From Litorilinea aerophila (GTDB lineage Bacteria > Chloroflexota > Anaerolineae > Caldilineales > Caldilineaceae), in the NCBI GenBank assembly GCA_945905745.1, contig CAMDQF010000024.1, positions 1 to 36,700 on the forward strand: a stretch of 36,700 nt of DNA. The letters run 5' to 3'. Position 1 is the stretch's first letter. Every line of letters begins with the position of its first letter. This document shows positions 16,093-25,320 of the stretch, piece by piece. Position numbers and translations under genes: made by a program. The notes under the pieces were generated by a model. That model ran no database searches, was not told where the DNA came from, and worked only from the letters and a program-made list of their open reading frames with translations.

Positions 16093-17490
16093 TCACGAAC
16101 GTCCACCAAACATATCCATCAGGTTGCCGCCGCCAAACAGACCTGTGCCTTCGCGACGACCACCTTTGCGCCCCCGCTTTTTCTTGCGGTTGCCTCCACC
16201 CATCACGCCCATCTGTTTCATCATCTTTTGCATGTCCTTGAACTGCTTGACAAGCTGATTGACGTCGTTGACAGTTGTGCCACTGCCTGAGGCAATCCGC
16301 CGTCGGCGGCTGCCGTTGAGCACATCGGGGTTCTGGCGCTCGTGGATAGTCATACTGCTGATGATCGCTTCCACCATTTTGAGATTTTTGGTGGCCTCCT
16401 GGGGGTCCACGTCTTTCGCCATCTGGCTCATCCCAGGGATCATCTTCAGGAGATCGGTGATCGATCCGAGCCGCTTGAGCTGGCGAAGCTGGTCCAGGAA
16501 ATCTTCGAAGTCGAATTGGCCGCTGGCGAGGCGTTCTTCCATCGCGGCTGCATCTTCTTCGGTGATGTTTTCCTGTGCCCGTTCGATGAGGGTGAGGATG
16601 TCCCCCATGCCCAAAATGCGGCTGGCCATCCGGTCTGGTTGAAAGGGTTCCAGACCATCCAGCTTTTCACTGGTGCCCAAAAACTTGATGGGCACACCGG
16701 TCACTTCACGGATGCTGAGCGCAGCACCGCCGCGCGCATCTCCGTCGATCTTTGTCATAATCAGGCCCGTGGTGGGGACCCGGGCGTGGAAGCCCTCGGC
16801 CACGTGGACGGCCTCCTGGCCGGTCATGGCGTCCACCACCAGCAAAACGTCGGCGGGGTGGGTGACGAGCCGTATCTGCTCCAGCTCCTGCATCATAGCG
16901 TCGTCGATTTGCAGACGGCCTGCCGTGTCCAGAATGACGACGGTATATGCCTTCTCTTTGGCCACCCGAATCGCGTTGCGGGCAATGGTGGCCGGCGGCA
17001 CATCGATACCCTCGCTGTAGACGGGGATTTCGATCTGTTTGCCCAGAATTTCCAGTTGCTGGATGGCCGCAGGCCGATAGACATCCGCCGCCACCAGCAA
17101 CGGGCGCTGTCCCTGTTTGCGCAGACGCAGGGCCAGCTTGCCCGCCATCGTCGTCTTGCCGGCGCCCTGCAAGCCCACCAGCATAATGACTGTGGGCGGC
17201 TGTCCGGAAAGGTTGAGAGGGGCGGGCTTGCCAAGCAGGTTGATTAGTTCGTCGTTGACAATTTTGACCACCTGCTGGGCAGGGGTCAGGCTGTCCATCA
17301 CCTCGACGCCGATGGCCCGCTCTTTGATGCGCCCGATAAAATCCTTGACAACTTTGAAGTTGACGTCAGCTTCGAGCAGGGCCAAGCGGACCTCGCGTAG
17401 GGCCGCGTTGACATCGGCCTCGGAGAGCTTTCCGTGGGAAGCGAGCTGTGAAAAGACGGCTTGTAGTTTGTCGGACAGACTTTCAAACAC
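16093..17490 (-). CDS. ffh: Signal recognition particle protein Ffh
   Basis: A 465-residue SRP54 GTPase. The four-helix N domain spans about 1-90. The G domain has the P-loop GLQGAGKTT (106-114), ADVYRPAA (135-142), DTAGR (188-192) and TKIDGDARGGAA. The Met-rich M domain binds SRP RNA and signal sequences (SRRRRIASGSGTTVNDVNQLVKQF, then many Met). The C-terminus is Gly/Lys/Arg-rich (NRKKKRGRKGGRR). Ffh brings ribosomes translating membrane proteins to FtsY and the Sec translocon. It starts with GTG 17490, after AGGAC. It is the first gene of the minus-strand cluster and has a good promoter at 17583-17611. Confidence 0.97.
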   Translation of the reverse strand: MFESLSDKLQAVFSQLASHGKLSEADVNAALREVRLALLEADVNFKVVKDFIGRIKERAIGVEVMDSLTPAQQVVKIVNDELINLLGKPAPLNLSGQPPTVIMLVGLQGAGKTTMAGKLALRLRKQGQRPLLVAADVYRPAAIQQLEILGKQIEIPVYSEGIDVPPATIARNAIRVAKEKAYTVVILDTAGRLQIDDAMMQELEQIRLVTHPADVLLVVDAMTGQEAVHVAEGFHARVPTTGLIMTKIDGDARGGAALSIREVTGVPIKFLGTSEKLDGLEPFQPDRMASRILGMGDILTLIERAQENITEEDAAAMEERLASGQFDFEDFLDQLRQLKRLGSITDLLKMIPGMSQMAKDVDPQEATKNLKMVEAIISSMTIHERQNPDVLNGSRRRRIASGSGTTVNDVNQLVKQFKDMQKMMKQMGVMGGGNRKKKRGRKGGRREGTGLFGGGNLMDMFGGRS

Positions 17491-17582
17491 GAACTAGCGT
17501 CCTGATCGGATGGGCAAGCTGGCAAAATAGTCGGGCGATTCGGTACACAGGCGCGCACGTTCTGCGTCCACACCGAAAGTCA

Positions 17583-17611
17583 ATTCTACTCGACAACCGG
17601 CTAGTGGTCAA
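17583..17611 (-). promoter_or_regulatory. Sigma-70 promoter for ffh operon
   Basis: On the minus strand TTGACC (17611-17606), a 17-base spacer and TAGAAT (17588-17583). Each box differs from consensus at one base. Transcription would begin about 86 bases before the ffh start. Confidence 0.7.
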
Positions 17612-17671
17612 ATGTGGAAGCCCCGGTGGAGTTGACGGATATTCCTTCGGTTGCTATGCTGTTTTCGCAGG

Positions 17672-17699
17672 CACATACCGATGTGCACATACCGTTGTG
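17672..17699. repeat. Two 14-base tandem copies of CACATACCGATGTG
   Basis: CACATACCGATGTG and CACATACCGTTGTG are joined head to tail, and each is itself an inverted repeat (CACAT...ATGTG). They lie in the 343-base gap between the divergent ffh and DUF4352-like genes and look like a possible regulator-binding site. Apart from these and the ffh promoter I see nothing else in 17491-17833. Confidence 0.5.
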
Positions 17700-17833
17700 T
17701 AGATTGGGTTAATACGCACGTATGAAAAGGAAGACAGACTGAATCTGCATGCCCAGTCTGCTGGTTATCCGTGTCAGCCGGTTGTGCTACCTTCTTACTC
17801 TTTTCGACCAGCCATTCATCCCTGGGGCTTTCT

Positions 17834-18568
17834 ATGACAAAACAAAGCCGGGCTTCCATGCAGAGCCGGATCATTCTCTTTGTGGCTATCGTCGGTTTTG
17901 CGATGATCGGTGCCGCTCTACTCTATGCTCTCTTACCGACGGAGGGGAGCCAACTCTCGGCCCGCTATCTCCGCGCCACTGCCGACGCTCTGGATGAACG
18001 AGCCACGGAGATCGCCCAAGCCGCCACCCGTCAGGCACCCTCCGGCCTGATTGATCGATCGGGAATCGCCACCCAGACAGCGCCTACGCCTGCCTCAGTC
18101 GATCCGGTAAAAACGGCCAACAGCACATCCCGCCAGTCGCCTGTGCCTTGGGGCCAAAGCTGGTCCACACCGGATGGTCTAGTGATTCGAGTGGTTGATG
18201 TGGACCTGGACGCCTGGCCCCGGGTGTTGGCCGAGAATCAGTTCAACGAACAGCCTGCTGATGGAATGCGGATGTTAATCGTGCGTGTGGAAGTGACCAA
18301 TCAGAACGGAGATAGCATGACGCCCCGCCAGATCGCAGACAGCGATTATCGGGTGGTGGGGGATCGGGGCATCATCTATTCGTCCTTCGATTCCACCACC
18401 CGTTGTGGTGTCATCCCGGATGAATTGGATTGGGAACTTTTCCCAGATGCCACCATATCTGGGAATGTCTGCGTGATGTTGCCCCAGGATGAAGGCGAGT
18501 TGCGGCTCATTTACAAGCCGGGCAGTGGCTGGGACGAGGACGTTGTCTACTTCGATTTGGCTGAGTAG
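17834..18568 (+). CDS. Membrane-anchored DUF4352-like protein
   Basis: A 244-residue protein. A hydrophobic segment at about residues 13-34 (IILFVAIVGFAMIGAALLYAL) works as an anchor or uncleaved signal. A Ser/Thr/Pro/Ala linker follows. The C-terminal half (about 105-240) resembles the telokin-like, immunoglobulin-like DUF4352 domain, with GQSWSTPDGLVIRVVDVDLD, MRMLIVRVEVTNQNGDSM and a late VCVMLPQDEGELRLIYKPG strand. Two Cys (CGVIPDE...VCVML) could form a disulfide outside the cell. Function unknown. The start is ATG 17834; a GTG at 17771 is possible but has no better site. It converges on the CDP-alcohol transferase gene. Confidence 0.8.
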   Translation: MTKQSRASMQSRIILFVAIVGFAMIGAALLYALLPTEGSQLSARYLRATADALDERATEIAQAATRQAPSGLIDRSGIATQTAPTPASVDPVKTANSTSRQSPVPWGQSWSTPDGLVIRVVDVDLDAWPRVLAENQFNEQPADGMRMLIVRVEVTNQNGDSMTPRQIADSDYRVVGDRGIIYSSFDSTTRCGVIPDELDWELFPDATISGNVCVMLPQDEGELRLIYKPGSGWDEDVVYFDLAE

Positions 18569-18601
18569 CCAGAGTTCGATTTTTTGAAAAAGCCAAGTTC
18601 G

Positions 18602-19207
18602 CTATTTGATTGTCTGCTTCCCCGGCAGTCGACCCACTTGGGTGTAGACTTCATAGATGCGTTGGAAAGAGGTTACATTTGTGAAGATCGCCAAAATCCA
18701 GAGCGCGGGCAGAACCTGACCCAGAATCAACCCGGCGATCAGAATGGTCAGCCGTTCCGGGCGCTGCAAAAAGCCCCCTTTGCATTCGATACCCAGCCCC
18801 TCGGCCCGGGCTCGGGTGTAGCTCACCATCCACGAGCCGATCAGCGTCAGGAAAATCAGAAAGAGGTGGGTTTGACTCTCTGGTTGGTAGGAGAAGTAAA
18901 AGACCAGCCCCAGAAAGGTGATGCTCTCCGAGTAACGGTCCAGGGTACTGTCCAAAAATGCCCCAAATGGGCTGACCTGATTTGCATAGCGAGCGAGTGC
19001 GCCATCCAGCATGTCAAACATCGAGGCCGCCCACAGGACGATACCGCCCCAAAAGAGCATGCCCATCCCCAACATCACAGTGGAGAGCAATGTGAGGAGA
19101 AATCCTGCCACAGTTACCGCGTTGGGTGTCACGCCCCGCTGATGCAGCCAGTGGGCCAGGCGGGCCATCGGGTCGAGAAAGTAGGGCCGAATGTATTTGG
19201 ACATCAT
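18602..19207 (-). CDS. CDP-alcohol phosphatidyltransferase family protein (PIP-synthase-like)
   Basis: A 201-residue integral membrane enzyme with about six helices. The complete active-site motif is Asp65-x2-Asp68-Gly69-x2-Ala72-Arg73-x8-Gly82-x3-Asp86-x3-Asp90. The family moves a phosphatidyl group from CDP-diacylglycerol to an alcohol. The later SYTRARAEGLG and a following ER pair resemble phosphatidylinositol-phosphate/archaetidylinositol-phosphate synthases more than PgsA or PssA, but the acceptor is not certain. The start is at ATG 19207 (a second ATG follows at once), preceded by AAAGGGA. No other lipid gene adjoins it. Confidence 0.9.
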   Translation of the reverse strand: MMSKYIRPYFLDPMARLAHWLHQRGVTPNAVTVAGFLLTLLSTVMLGMGMLFWGGIVLWAASMFDMLDGALARYANQVSPFGAFLDSTLDRYSESITFLGLVFYFSYQPESQTHLFLIFLTLIGSWMVSYTRARAEGLGIECKGGFLQRPERLTILIAGLILGQVLPALWILAIFTNVTSFQRIYEVYTQVGRLPGKQTIK

Positions 19208-19341
19208 CAGCAGGTTCCCTTTCTCAGGGTTCTGGATGGGTGATTATTGGCGAAATCCAGTATACCATTTCCAGCCATAGCAAATCAAAGAGTTGCCATG
19301 GCTGGGCACATCTCCATTTGGGCAGCCATTTGCGGTAAGCC

Positions 19342-19395
19342 GTAAACAGTAAGCAGTGACCAGACGTCGAAAACTGGTCACTGCTTACTGTTCAC
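19342..19395. terminator. Repeat hairpin after the FG-GAP gene
   Basis: 22-base arms at 19342-19363 and 19374-19395 differ at one position. They are built of GTAAACA / GTAAGCA / GTGACCA 7-mers, the same type as at 498-560 and 29725-29855. It lies downstream of the FG-GAP gene on the minus strand and may end its transcript. Confidence 0.6.
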
Positions 19396-19432
19396 CTCTA
19401 ACTCTTGACTTCTGTGTTTGGCCGGGTCGTGT

Positions 19433-21538
19433 CTACCGGGCAGTCAGCGGCAGGAAGACCGGTGTGTCTGTGCGGATTGCCACGAATTCGGAACTCTTCA
19501 GATTGTCAGGGAAGCTCCCGGCCCGCTCGTCGGCCAGGACAAGCAGAATACCGTGCGCTGCATCTGCGCTCATCAGCGTGGACGAGACCGCTACGGTAAT
19601 CGTGCCAGGGACAATTGTTCCTGTCGAGGAAGCGCTGACCCCCGGCACTCCCGAAGGCCACTCGCTGGCCGAGGCAGCCCGGCTGGCCGAGGCAGCCCGG
19701 CTGCTGTGGGCCGTGCGTGTCAGCGAGGTGGTAAACTCCTGGCGACCATCTCCCAGCACCAGGTTGCCAGATTCGGCAAAGCGGGCCTGGGTGGGTTCTC
19801 CACCCAACGCTCTGGACGCTGCCGAATATTCCGGCAGGCTGAGAATAGCCGCAGAAAAGGTAAGCCCTGGCAACCCATTCACGGCCACCTGGTGGGTTGC
19901 GGTCATCGGCTCCGATTTGGTCGTAACAATCGCGAAGAAATTCGAGTTCAGCGAAAAACTGGCTTCGGTTACGATCAGTTCGATCGGAATATAAAAGGGT
20001 TGATTGAGGACATTGCCGCTGGTCGATGTTACCTTCAATCGGTCTCGATAGGTTCCTGGCGACAGAGTAGATGCGTCAAATTGGGTGACAAAGATTGTGG
20101 CTGGTGTGGTGTTGGCCCCCAAGCTGAAGTTAAACCAGCTAGAACCCGTTTCTTTGACAACTGTGATGGGCAGATTCCCGCCGCTGCCAATGTTCGTTAG
20201 CTGGATGCTGAGGTTCTGAATCTTGACTGTTCCGGCTTCCAGGCTGATCGAGATGCTGGTAGGCGATGCACTAAAGCGGGCACCCGCGGTGTAGCCGGTT
20301 CCGTCCAGATTGGCCATGTGCAAACTGCGGCTGTTGGTGGTGATGCCGTCAAAATCGGTAAACAGAGATGTATTCCCCGATTCCACCGCATAGAAGTAAC
20401 GGATGCGATTGTTGCGCATGGCGGCCAACTCTTTGCGTCCATCCCCATCAGGATCACCCATAGCCAAGACGCGGTAACCATTGTCGGGGTCCAGAGGCGT
20501 CTCGAAGGCTGGCAGCGCATCCGTGCCTCGGTTGACCAGCACCAAGCGTGCTGTTGTCGTGTTGCCGGCGGGCGCTTCCCGCAGCCAGATGATTTCGTCA
20601 TCGCCGCTGGCGTTGACATCCCCCGTAACAACGTCGAAAGGGTGTGGGAAGTAATGGGCTGAATCGTCGGTTTGGGGGTTATTGGTGTCCTCGATCACCT
20701 GCCAGGCAGCGTTGATGAATTGATAGATGAGCATTACCGCGGCTTCAGACGTTCCACTAAACGTGCGCAAGAGGACTGTTTCGCCAGTTCCTCCTGCGTA
20801 CACCTGACCAATGGCTCCATCCCTTTGGGCAAAGAGGGTGCTGTCTGACCTGCTAAAAATCAGGGCAAAATTGTTGTCCACCTGATGGGCTTCCACCAGA
20901 CTGTCACCGGGCGTCGTCCGGCCCAGCAACAGATCGTCCGAGCCTTGATTGTCGATATTCCCCGCTTTGATATAAGTCCACTTCGCACCAAAGCCCTGGC
21001 TGATGTGGGTGGTCCAGATGCGGCCCCCGTCGCTCGTCTTCAGGACATCCACCCGGTACTTCGTGCCGTTGGCCTCGCTTACGTTATAGCCCACGACAAT
21101 TTCGTCGCCGGACGCATTCTGATCCAGGTTGCCCGCGCCTATGATATCGGCACCCACCAGTGAGCGCTCATGCAAACGTACCCAGGGCACCAGATTGAAG
21201 TCCCCATCCGGGGTGATTGCGTTGCCCCGAACTACCGGGTCAAAGACAGTCAACTTATTATTGCCAATCACTACGATCTCTTTGTCGCCGTCGCTGTTAA
21301 AATCACCCGTCGCAAAATCGAACCAGCCGTTGTCCGGGCTGGACCATTGAATCTGCTGGGTTCCTTGGGCAACATTGGGATCAATGACCCGGATAAAATT
21401 GCCCGAATCGATATAAATGATCTCGTCGTCGGCTGTGGCGCCGGGTTCTGCCAGGGCCACCGATCTCGCTCCGCCGGGGAACAGGATTGACAGCAGCACG
21501 ACAATCCCTATGATTCTTGATAACCAAGTTTGTTGCAT
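19433..21538 (-). CDS. Secreted FG-GAP/VCBS repeat protein
   Basis: A 701-residue exported protein with an N-terminal signal peptide (about 1-30, ending near ALAEP). Beta-propeller repeats of the FG-GAP/VCBS type follow, with Ca-binding loops such as DFNSDGDKEI, DVNASGDDEI and DPDGDGRKEL. Around residues 410-520 there is an immunoglobulin-like domain (SISISLEAGTVKIQNLSIQLTNIGSGG...). A C-terminal domain of about 170 residues follows. Near the end the residues RAASAS are duplicated by an exact 18-base tandem repeat at 19665-19700. Such proteins sit on or outside the surface and often bind other proteins or sugars. AAGGAG precedes ATG 21538. It is divergent from mdh. Confidence 0.85.
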   Translation of the reverse strand: MQQTWLSRIIGIVVLLSILFPGGARSVALAEPGATADDEIIYIDSGNFIRVIDPNVAQGTQQIQWSSPDNGWFDFATGDFNSDGDKEIVVIGNNKLTVFDPVVRGNAITPDGDFNLVPWVRLHERSLVGADIIGAGNLDQNASGDEIVVGYNVSEANGTKYRVDVLKTSDGGRIWTTHISQGFGAKWTYIKAGNIDNQGSDDLLLGRTTPGDSLVEAHQVDNNFALIFSRSDSTLFAQRDGAIGQVYAGGTGETVLLRTFSGTSEAAVMLIYQFINAAWQVIEDTNNPQTDDSAHYFPHPFDVVTGDVNASGDDEIIWLREAPAGNTTTARLVLVNRGTDALPAFETPLDPDNGYRVLAMGDPDGDGRKELAAMRNNRIRYFYAVESGNTSLFTDFDGITTNSRSLHMANLDGTGYTAGARFSASPTSISISLEAGTVKIQNLSIQLTNIGSGGNLPITVVKETGSSWFNFSLGANTTPATIFVTQFDASTLSPGTYRDRLKVTSTSGNVLNQPFYIPIELIVTEASFSLNSNFFAIVTTKSEPMTATHQVAVNGLPGLTFSAAILSLPEYSAASRALGGEPTQARFAESGNLVLGDGRQEFTTSLTRTAHSSRAASASRAASASEWPSGVPGVSASSTGTIVPGTITVAVSSTLMSADAAHGILLVLADERAGSFPDNLKSSEFVAIRTDTPVFLPLTAR

Positions 21539-21658
21539 TGATTCTTCTCCTTGAGCGGTGAAGCCGAGAGGTTGACTTCACATTTATGAATACACAGAAC
21601 GCGCCCGGCAGGGGCACAAGGGCCGATCTGCCAGGTTAAAAGCCTGGACACAGTGAAG

Positions 21659-21667
21659 ATTGTAGCA
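21659..21667 (-). promoter_or_regulatory. Possible extended -10 promoter for FG-GAP gene
   Basis: On the minus strand TGCTACAAT (TGn plus a five-of-six -10 box), about 120 bases before the start codon. No convincing -35 box is present. Confidence 0.4.
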
Positions 21668-21716
21668 CAGCGCTTTGGGCAAACCGAATCAACGGCTCGC
21701 GGTCAACCCAAAAACG

Positions 21717-21745
21717 TTGACCTTTCTGGCGAATCGCTGTATCCT
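21717..21745 (+). promoter_or_regulatory. Possible sigma-70 promoter for mdh
   Basis: TTGACC (21717-21722), a 17-base spacer and TATCCT (21740-21745), about 78 bases before the mdh start. The -10 box matches at four of six positions. Confidence 0.45.
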
Positions 21746-21822
21746 GAAGAGAACGGAATAGGTGTGAATCTTGTTCCTTATTCAAGACTATTTTAGTCAA
21801 TCGTCATCAGGGAGAACAATCC

Positions 21823-22803
21823 ATGACTTCCCCAATTCGTGTGGCTGTAACCGGGGCTGCCGGCAATATCGGCTATGCCCTTATTTACCGCATCGCTAAC
21901 GGCGACCTTTTCGGCCCCAATCAACCGGTCAGCCTCCATCTTCTGGAGATCACCCCGGCCCTAGCCACGCTGGAAGGTGTGGTAATGGAACTGGACGACT
22001 GCGCGTTTCCCCTGCTCCACAACGTCGTTGCCACCGACGACGCCAACAAAGCCTTCGATGGCGTAAGCTGGGCCATGCTGGTGGGCGCACGCCCCCGGGG
22101 ACCGGGCATGGAACGCAAGGACCTGCTCAGCGCCAACGGCAAGATTTTCGTGGCCCAGGGCAAAGCCATCAATGACAACGCTGCCGACGACGTGCGGGTG
22201 GTGGTGGTGGGCAACCCGGCCAATACCAACTGTCTGATTGCCATGAGCAACGCGCCGGACGTCCCCAACGAGCGCTTTACCGCCATGACCCGGCTCGACC
22301 ATAACCGGGCCGCCAGCCAACTGGCCCAGAAGAGTGGTCGCCCGGTCTCGGCTGTGACGAATGTGACCATTTGGGGCAACCACAGCGCCACCCAATATCC
22401 CGACGCCTATCACGCCCGCATCGACGGCCAACCCGCCCCCCAGGTGATCAACGACGACGCCTGGATCAAGGAGAACTTCATCCCGACGGTCCAGAAGCGG
22501 GGCGCGGCTGTCATCGCGGCCAGAGGTTCCAGCAGCGCGGCCAGCGCAGCCAACGCGGCCATCAACCACGTGCAGACCTGGTACAACGGCACTACTCCCG
22601 GCAACTGGATCAGCATGGCAATCCCCAGCACAGGCGAGTACGGCTCCCCCGCAGGGACGATCTTCAGTTATCCGGTGACTGTGGAGAATGGAGTTTATCG
22701 GGTCGTGCAGGGGCTGGAACTGAGCGACTTTGATCAGGCCAAGATTCAGGCCACGGGCGCCGAGTTGCTGGAAGAACGCGCGGCTGTGGAAGATGTACTC
22801 TGA
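21823..22803 (+). CDS. mdh: Malate dehydrogenase (NAD type)
   Basis: A 326-residue Rossmann-fold enzyme that interconverts malate and oxaloacetate in the TCA cycle. The nucleotide loop is GAAGNIG at 11-17. Substrate and catalytic residues are in place: Arg92 and Arg98 in the [14 protein letters not shown] loop, Asp159 and Arg162 in RLDHNRA, and His187 in IWGNHS. The numbering coincides with the cytosolic/Thermus-type malate dehydrogenase, so this is that subfamily rather than the LDH-like one. AGGGAGA lies before ATG 21823. It is transcribed alone, converging on ppk. Confidence 0.95.
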   Translation: MTSPIRVAVTGAAGNIGYALIYRIANGDLFGPNQPVSLHLLEITPALATLEGVVMELDDCAFPLLHNVVATDDANKAFDGVSWAMLVGARPRGPGMERKDLLSANGKIFVAQGKAINDNAADDVRVVVVGNPANTNCLIAMSNAPDVPNERFTAMTRLDHNRAASQLAQKSGRPVSAVTNVTIWGNHSATQYPDAYHARIDGQPAPQVINDDAWIKENFIPTVQKRGAAVIAARGSSSAASAANAAINHVQTWYNGTTPGNWISMAIPSTGEYGSPAGTIFSYPVTVENGVYRVVQGLELSDFDQAKIQATGAELLEERAAVEDVL

Positions 22804-22820
22804 GTGGAAAGATGGTTATC

Positions 22821-22872
22821 AGTGATCAGTTATCAGTGACCGGTCAGCACATCTCACTGATAACTGATCACT
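22821..22872. terminator. Perfect repeat hairpin between mdh and ppk
   Basis: 19-base exactly complementary arms 22821-22839 and 22854-22872, made of ATCAGTT / ATCAGTG 7-mers. The last base of the right arm belongs to the ppk stop codon. It probably separates the two convergent transcripts. Confidence 0.65.
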
Positions 22873-25118
22873 CAGGCCGCGCCACTGCCAGTCAGTGTCG
22901 ACGCCATCAGTGTCTGGTGTGTGCCTACCGCAGCTACCCCTTCTGCCCCTTCCACACTGCGCCGTCGTCGATAGCGGCCATCGGACAACATCTCCCACCC
23001 CTGGCGCTGGTCTTGCAAACAGGTGTCCAGCACAATCTGTAGCTGCTGCTGCAACTGGGGTTCTTCAATCGGCACAATCGCTTCCACCCGATCCGAGAGA
23101 TTGCGCGTCATCCAATCCGCGCTGCCCATGAAATAACGGGGATCGCCACCGTTCTCGAAATAGAAGATGCGGTGGTGTTCCAAAAAGCGCCCGATCACAC
23201 TGACGACCTGTATGTTCTCGCTGATCCCCGGCAGACCAGGCCGCAGGCGACAGTTCCCCCGGATGATCAATTGAATTTGCACCCCCGCCTGGCTGGCTTC
23301 ATAGAGCTTTGCCACAATCGGCGAATCATCCAGGGCATTCATCTTTGCCACAATGCGTGCGGGAGCGCCGTTCATTGCTACTGCGATCTCCGTCTCGATC
23401 AACTCCAAAAAGCGCTGGCGCATATTGACCGGGGCGACTAATAGTTTCCGGTAATGCTGCTGGCGGCTATAGCCGGTAAGAAAATTGAACAGGTCCATCA
23501 GGTCTGCGCCGATCTCCGCGCGACAGGTGAAGAAGCCAAAATCCGAGTAGAGGGTGGCTGTTTTAGGATTGTAATTGCCTGTGCCGATATGGGCATAGGC
23601 GCGCAGTTCGTTCTCCTCTTCCCGCACCACCAGTGTCGTCTTGGTGTGGGTCTTCAGCCCCACCAGTCCGTAGGCCACATGCACACCCGAATCCTCCAGT
23701 GTGCGTGCCCATTCAATGTTGCGCTCCTCGTCAAAACGGGCCTTTAGCTCCACCAGCACAGCCACCTGCTTGCCCCGTTCCGCGGCCTGAATCAGCGCCT
23801 TCACCACTGGCGAATCTGCGCTGGTGCGGTAGAGGGTCTGTTTGATGGCGAGTACCTGGGGGTCTCTGGCCGCGGCCTCGACAAAAAGCTGGGTGCTGGT
23901 GGCAAAGCTGTGGTAAGGATGGTGGACCAGCACATCCCCCTTGCGGATGATGGCGAAGATGTCGGCGGGCCGGGATTTCCGGCTCAGCCCGGCCATAGCC
24001 GCGTGGGTTTGGGGAACCCACGGCTCGTACTTCAGGTGGGGCAGATTTACATCGGCCAGCGGGAAGAGATCCGCCAGACCCAGAGGGCCGCGGGTCGTGT
24101 ACATATCCATCTGCTGTAAACCCATCTCCTGCAACAATAGGTCGCGCACGTGGGTCGGCATAGAATCTGTCACCTCTACCCGCACGATCGGCGCAAAGCG
24201 GCGCTCCCGTAGCTCCTCACTGATCATATTGAGCAGATCTTCGGCCTCTTCTTCGTTGCGGGCAATGTCTGCGTTACGTGTCACCCGGAAGGGGTGGGCG
24301 GCCACAATCTGCATTCCATCAAAGAGCGCGGCCAGATTGTGGATCACCACCTGCTCCAGGGGCACAAAGCGCAGAGAATTCTCCACAGTTACCCAGCGGG
24401 CACGGTTCGGGGGTATCTTCACCCGGGCAAAACGGGTCTCTTCCGTCACCGGGTCCTGCAATTCCACAGCCAGATTCAGGCTCAGATTGCTGATGAAAGG
24501 GAAGGGGTGGCCGGGGTCAACGGCCAGGGGGGTCAGGATGGGGTAGATTTCTCGGTAGAAAAAGCTATTCAAATAGGCCCGTTCTTCGTCGCTCAGTTCT
24601 GCAAATTCAACCAGTTCCATGCCTTCGGCTTTCAGGGCAGGCAACACATCGTCGAGCAGCGAGTTGCTCTGGCACTCCAGCATCTGGTGTACAGCCCGGG
24701 AGATCAGATGAATCTGTTGTTCAGGTGTCCAGCCCAGCAGATTCAGGTTGGCGACACCTGCCGCTTGTTGGCGTTTCAGACCGCCCACCCGTTTGCGGAA
24801 AAATTCGTCCAGATTGCTGGCCGTAATCGCCAGAAAGCGCAGACGTTCCAACAGCGGGTTGCGGGTATCCAGGGCTTCGGACAGCACCCGCCAATTGAAG
24901 TCCAGCCAGACAAGCTCCCGGTTATAGATCAGCGGGGACGAAGCCAGATCATCCAACGACGCCTCTGAAACTGGAAGCGACGACTCACCGGTCACAACCG
25001 GAGGCATGAAAATATAGTCAGAATTTTCTGCTTCCAGCCCAGCCGGCGTATCTACTCGATCGTCCCCGATCGCAATCCCAATGTCTGATTGGTTGAACTG
25101 GTAGGAATTGGAGGCCAT
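22872..25118 (-). CDS. ppk: Polyphosphate kinase 1
   Basis: A 748-residue enzyme that reversibly makes polyphosphate from ATP. The PPK1 N domain begins at about residue 62 ([19 protein letters not shown]), then comes [16 protein letters not shown]. Later elements are HHPYHSF (399-405) and [13 protein letters not shown]. The first phosphohistidine motif is [10 protein letters not shown] with the catalytic His491, followed by [12 protein letters not shown]. The second HKD-like site is around His649 (EHHRIFYF) with [10 protein letters not shown]. The first 60 residues are an unusual, poorly conserved acidic extension. The ATG at 25118 has AAGGGG upstream. No ppx gene is seen beside it. Confidence 0.95.
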   Translation of the reverse strand: MASNSYQFNQSDIGIAIGDDRVDTPAGLEAENSDYIFMPPVVTGESSLPVSEASLDDLASSPLIYNRELVWLDFNWRVLSEALDTRNPLLERLRFLAITASNLDEFFRKRVGGLKRQQAAGVANLNLLGWTPEQQIHLISRAVHQMLECQSNSLLDDVLPALKAEGMELVEFAELSDEERAYLNSFFYREIYPILTPLAVDPGHPFPFISNLSLNLAVELQDPVTEETRFARVKIPPNRARWVTVENSLRFVPLEQVVIHNLAALFDGMQIVAAHPFRVTRNADIARNEEEAEDLLNMISEELRERRFAPIVRVEVTDSMPTHVRDLLLQEMGLQQMDMYTTRGPLGLADLFPLADVNLPHLKYEPWVPQTHAAMAGLSRKSRPADIFAIIRKGDVLVHHPYHSFATSTQLFVEAAARDPQVLAIKQTLYRTSADSPVVKALIQAAERGKQVAVLVELKARFDEERNIEWARTLEDSGVHVAYGLVGLKTHTKTTLVVREEENELRAYAHIGTGNYNPKTATLYSDFGFFTCRAEIGADLMDLFNFLTGYSRQQHYRKLLVAPVNMRQRFLELIETEIAVAMNGAPARIVAKMNALDDSPIVAKLYEASQAGVQIQLIIRGNCRLRPGLPGISENIQVVSVIGRFLEHHRIFYFENGGDPRYFMGSADWMTRNLSDRVEAIVPIEEPQLQQQLQIVLDTCLQDQRQGWEMLSDGRYRRRRSVEGAEGVAAVGTHQTLMASTLTGSGAA

Positions 25119-25209
25119 CCATTACACCCCTTGGCGTGGTATGAGGGAATACAATATAGGCAAGTCTACCCGAAAAGCCCTTTGTTGGAAAGTTAGCACT
25201 TTTGCAGGT

Positions 25210-25238
25210 TTGTCTAATGATTTGGTCTGTGCTACACT
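25210..25238 (+). promoter_or_regulatory. Possible promoter for MFS gene
   Basis: TTGTCT (25210-25215), a 17-base spacer and TACACT (25233-25238) preceded by TGC. Each box matches four of six positions. It lies about 83 bases before the start codon in the 202-base gap between the divergent ppk and MFS genes. Confidence 0.4.
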
Positions 25239-25320
25239 GGCCGCCAGTAGATTACTTTATCGGTTTAGAAACGGGCTTGGTTTCTTTCCCACGCGTCGAA
25301 TTTTCCAAAGAGACAACCCT

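Noticed and set aside
22009-22391. Minus-strand frames inside mdh
   Set aside because: Shadows caused by high GC in the mdh codons; all malate dehydrogenase residues are on the plus strand.
25108-25320. N-terminal extension of the MFS transporter
   Set aside because: It starts inside the divergent ppk gene and adds a non-conserved leader before a normal first membrane helix.
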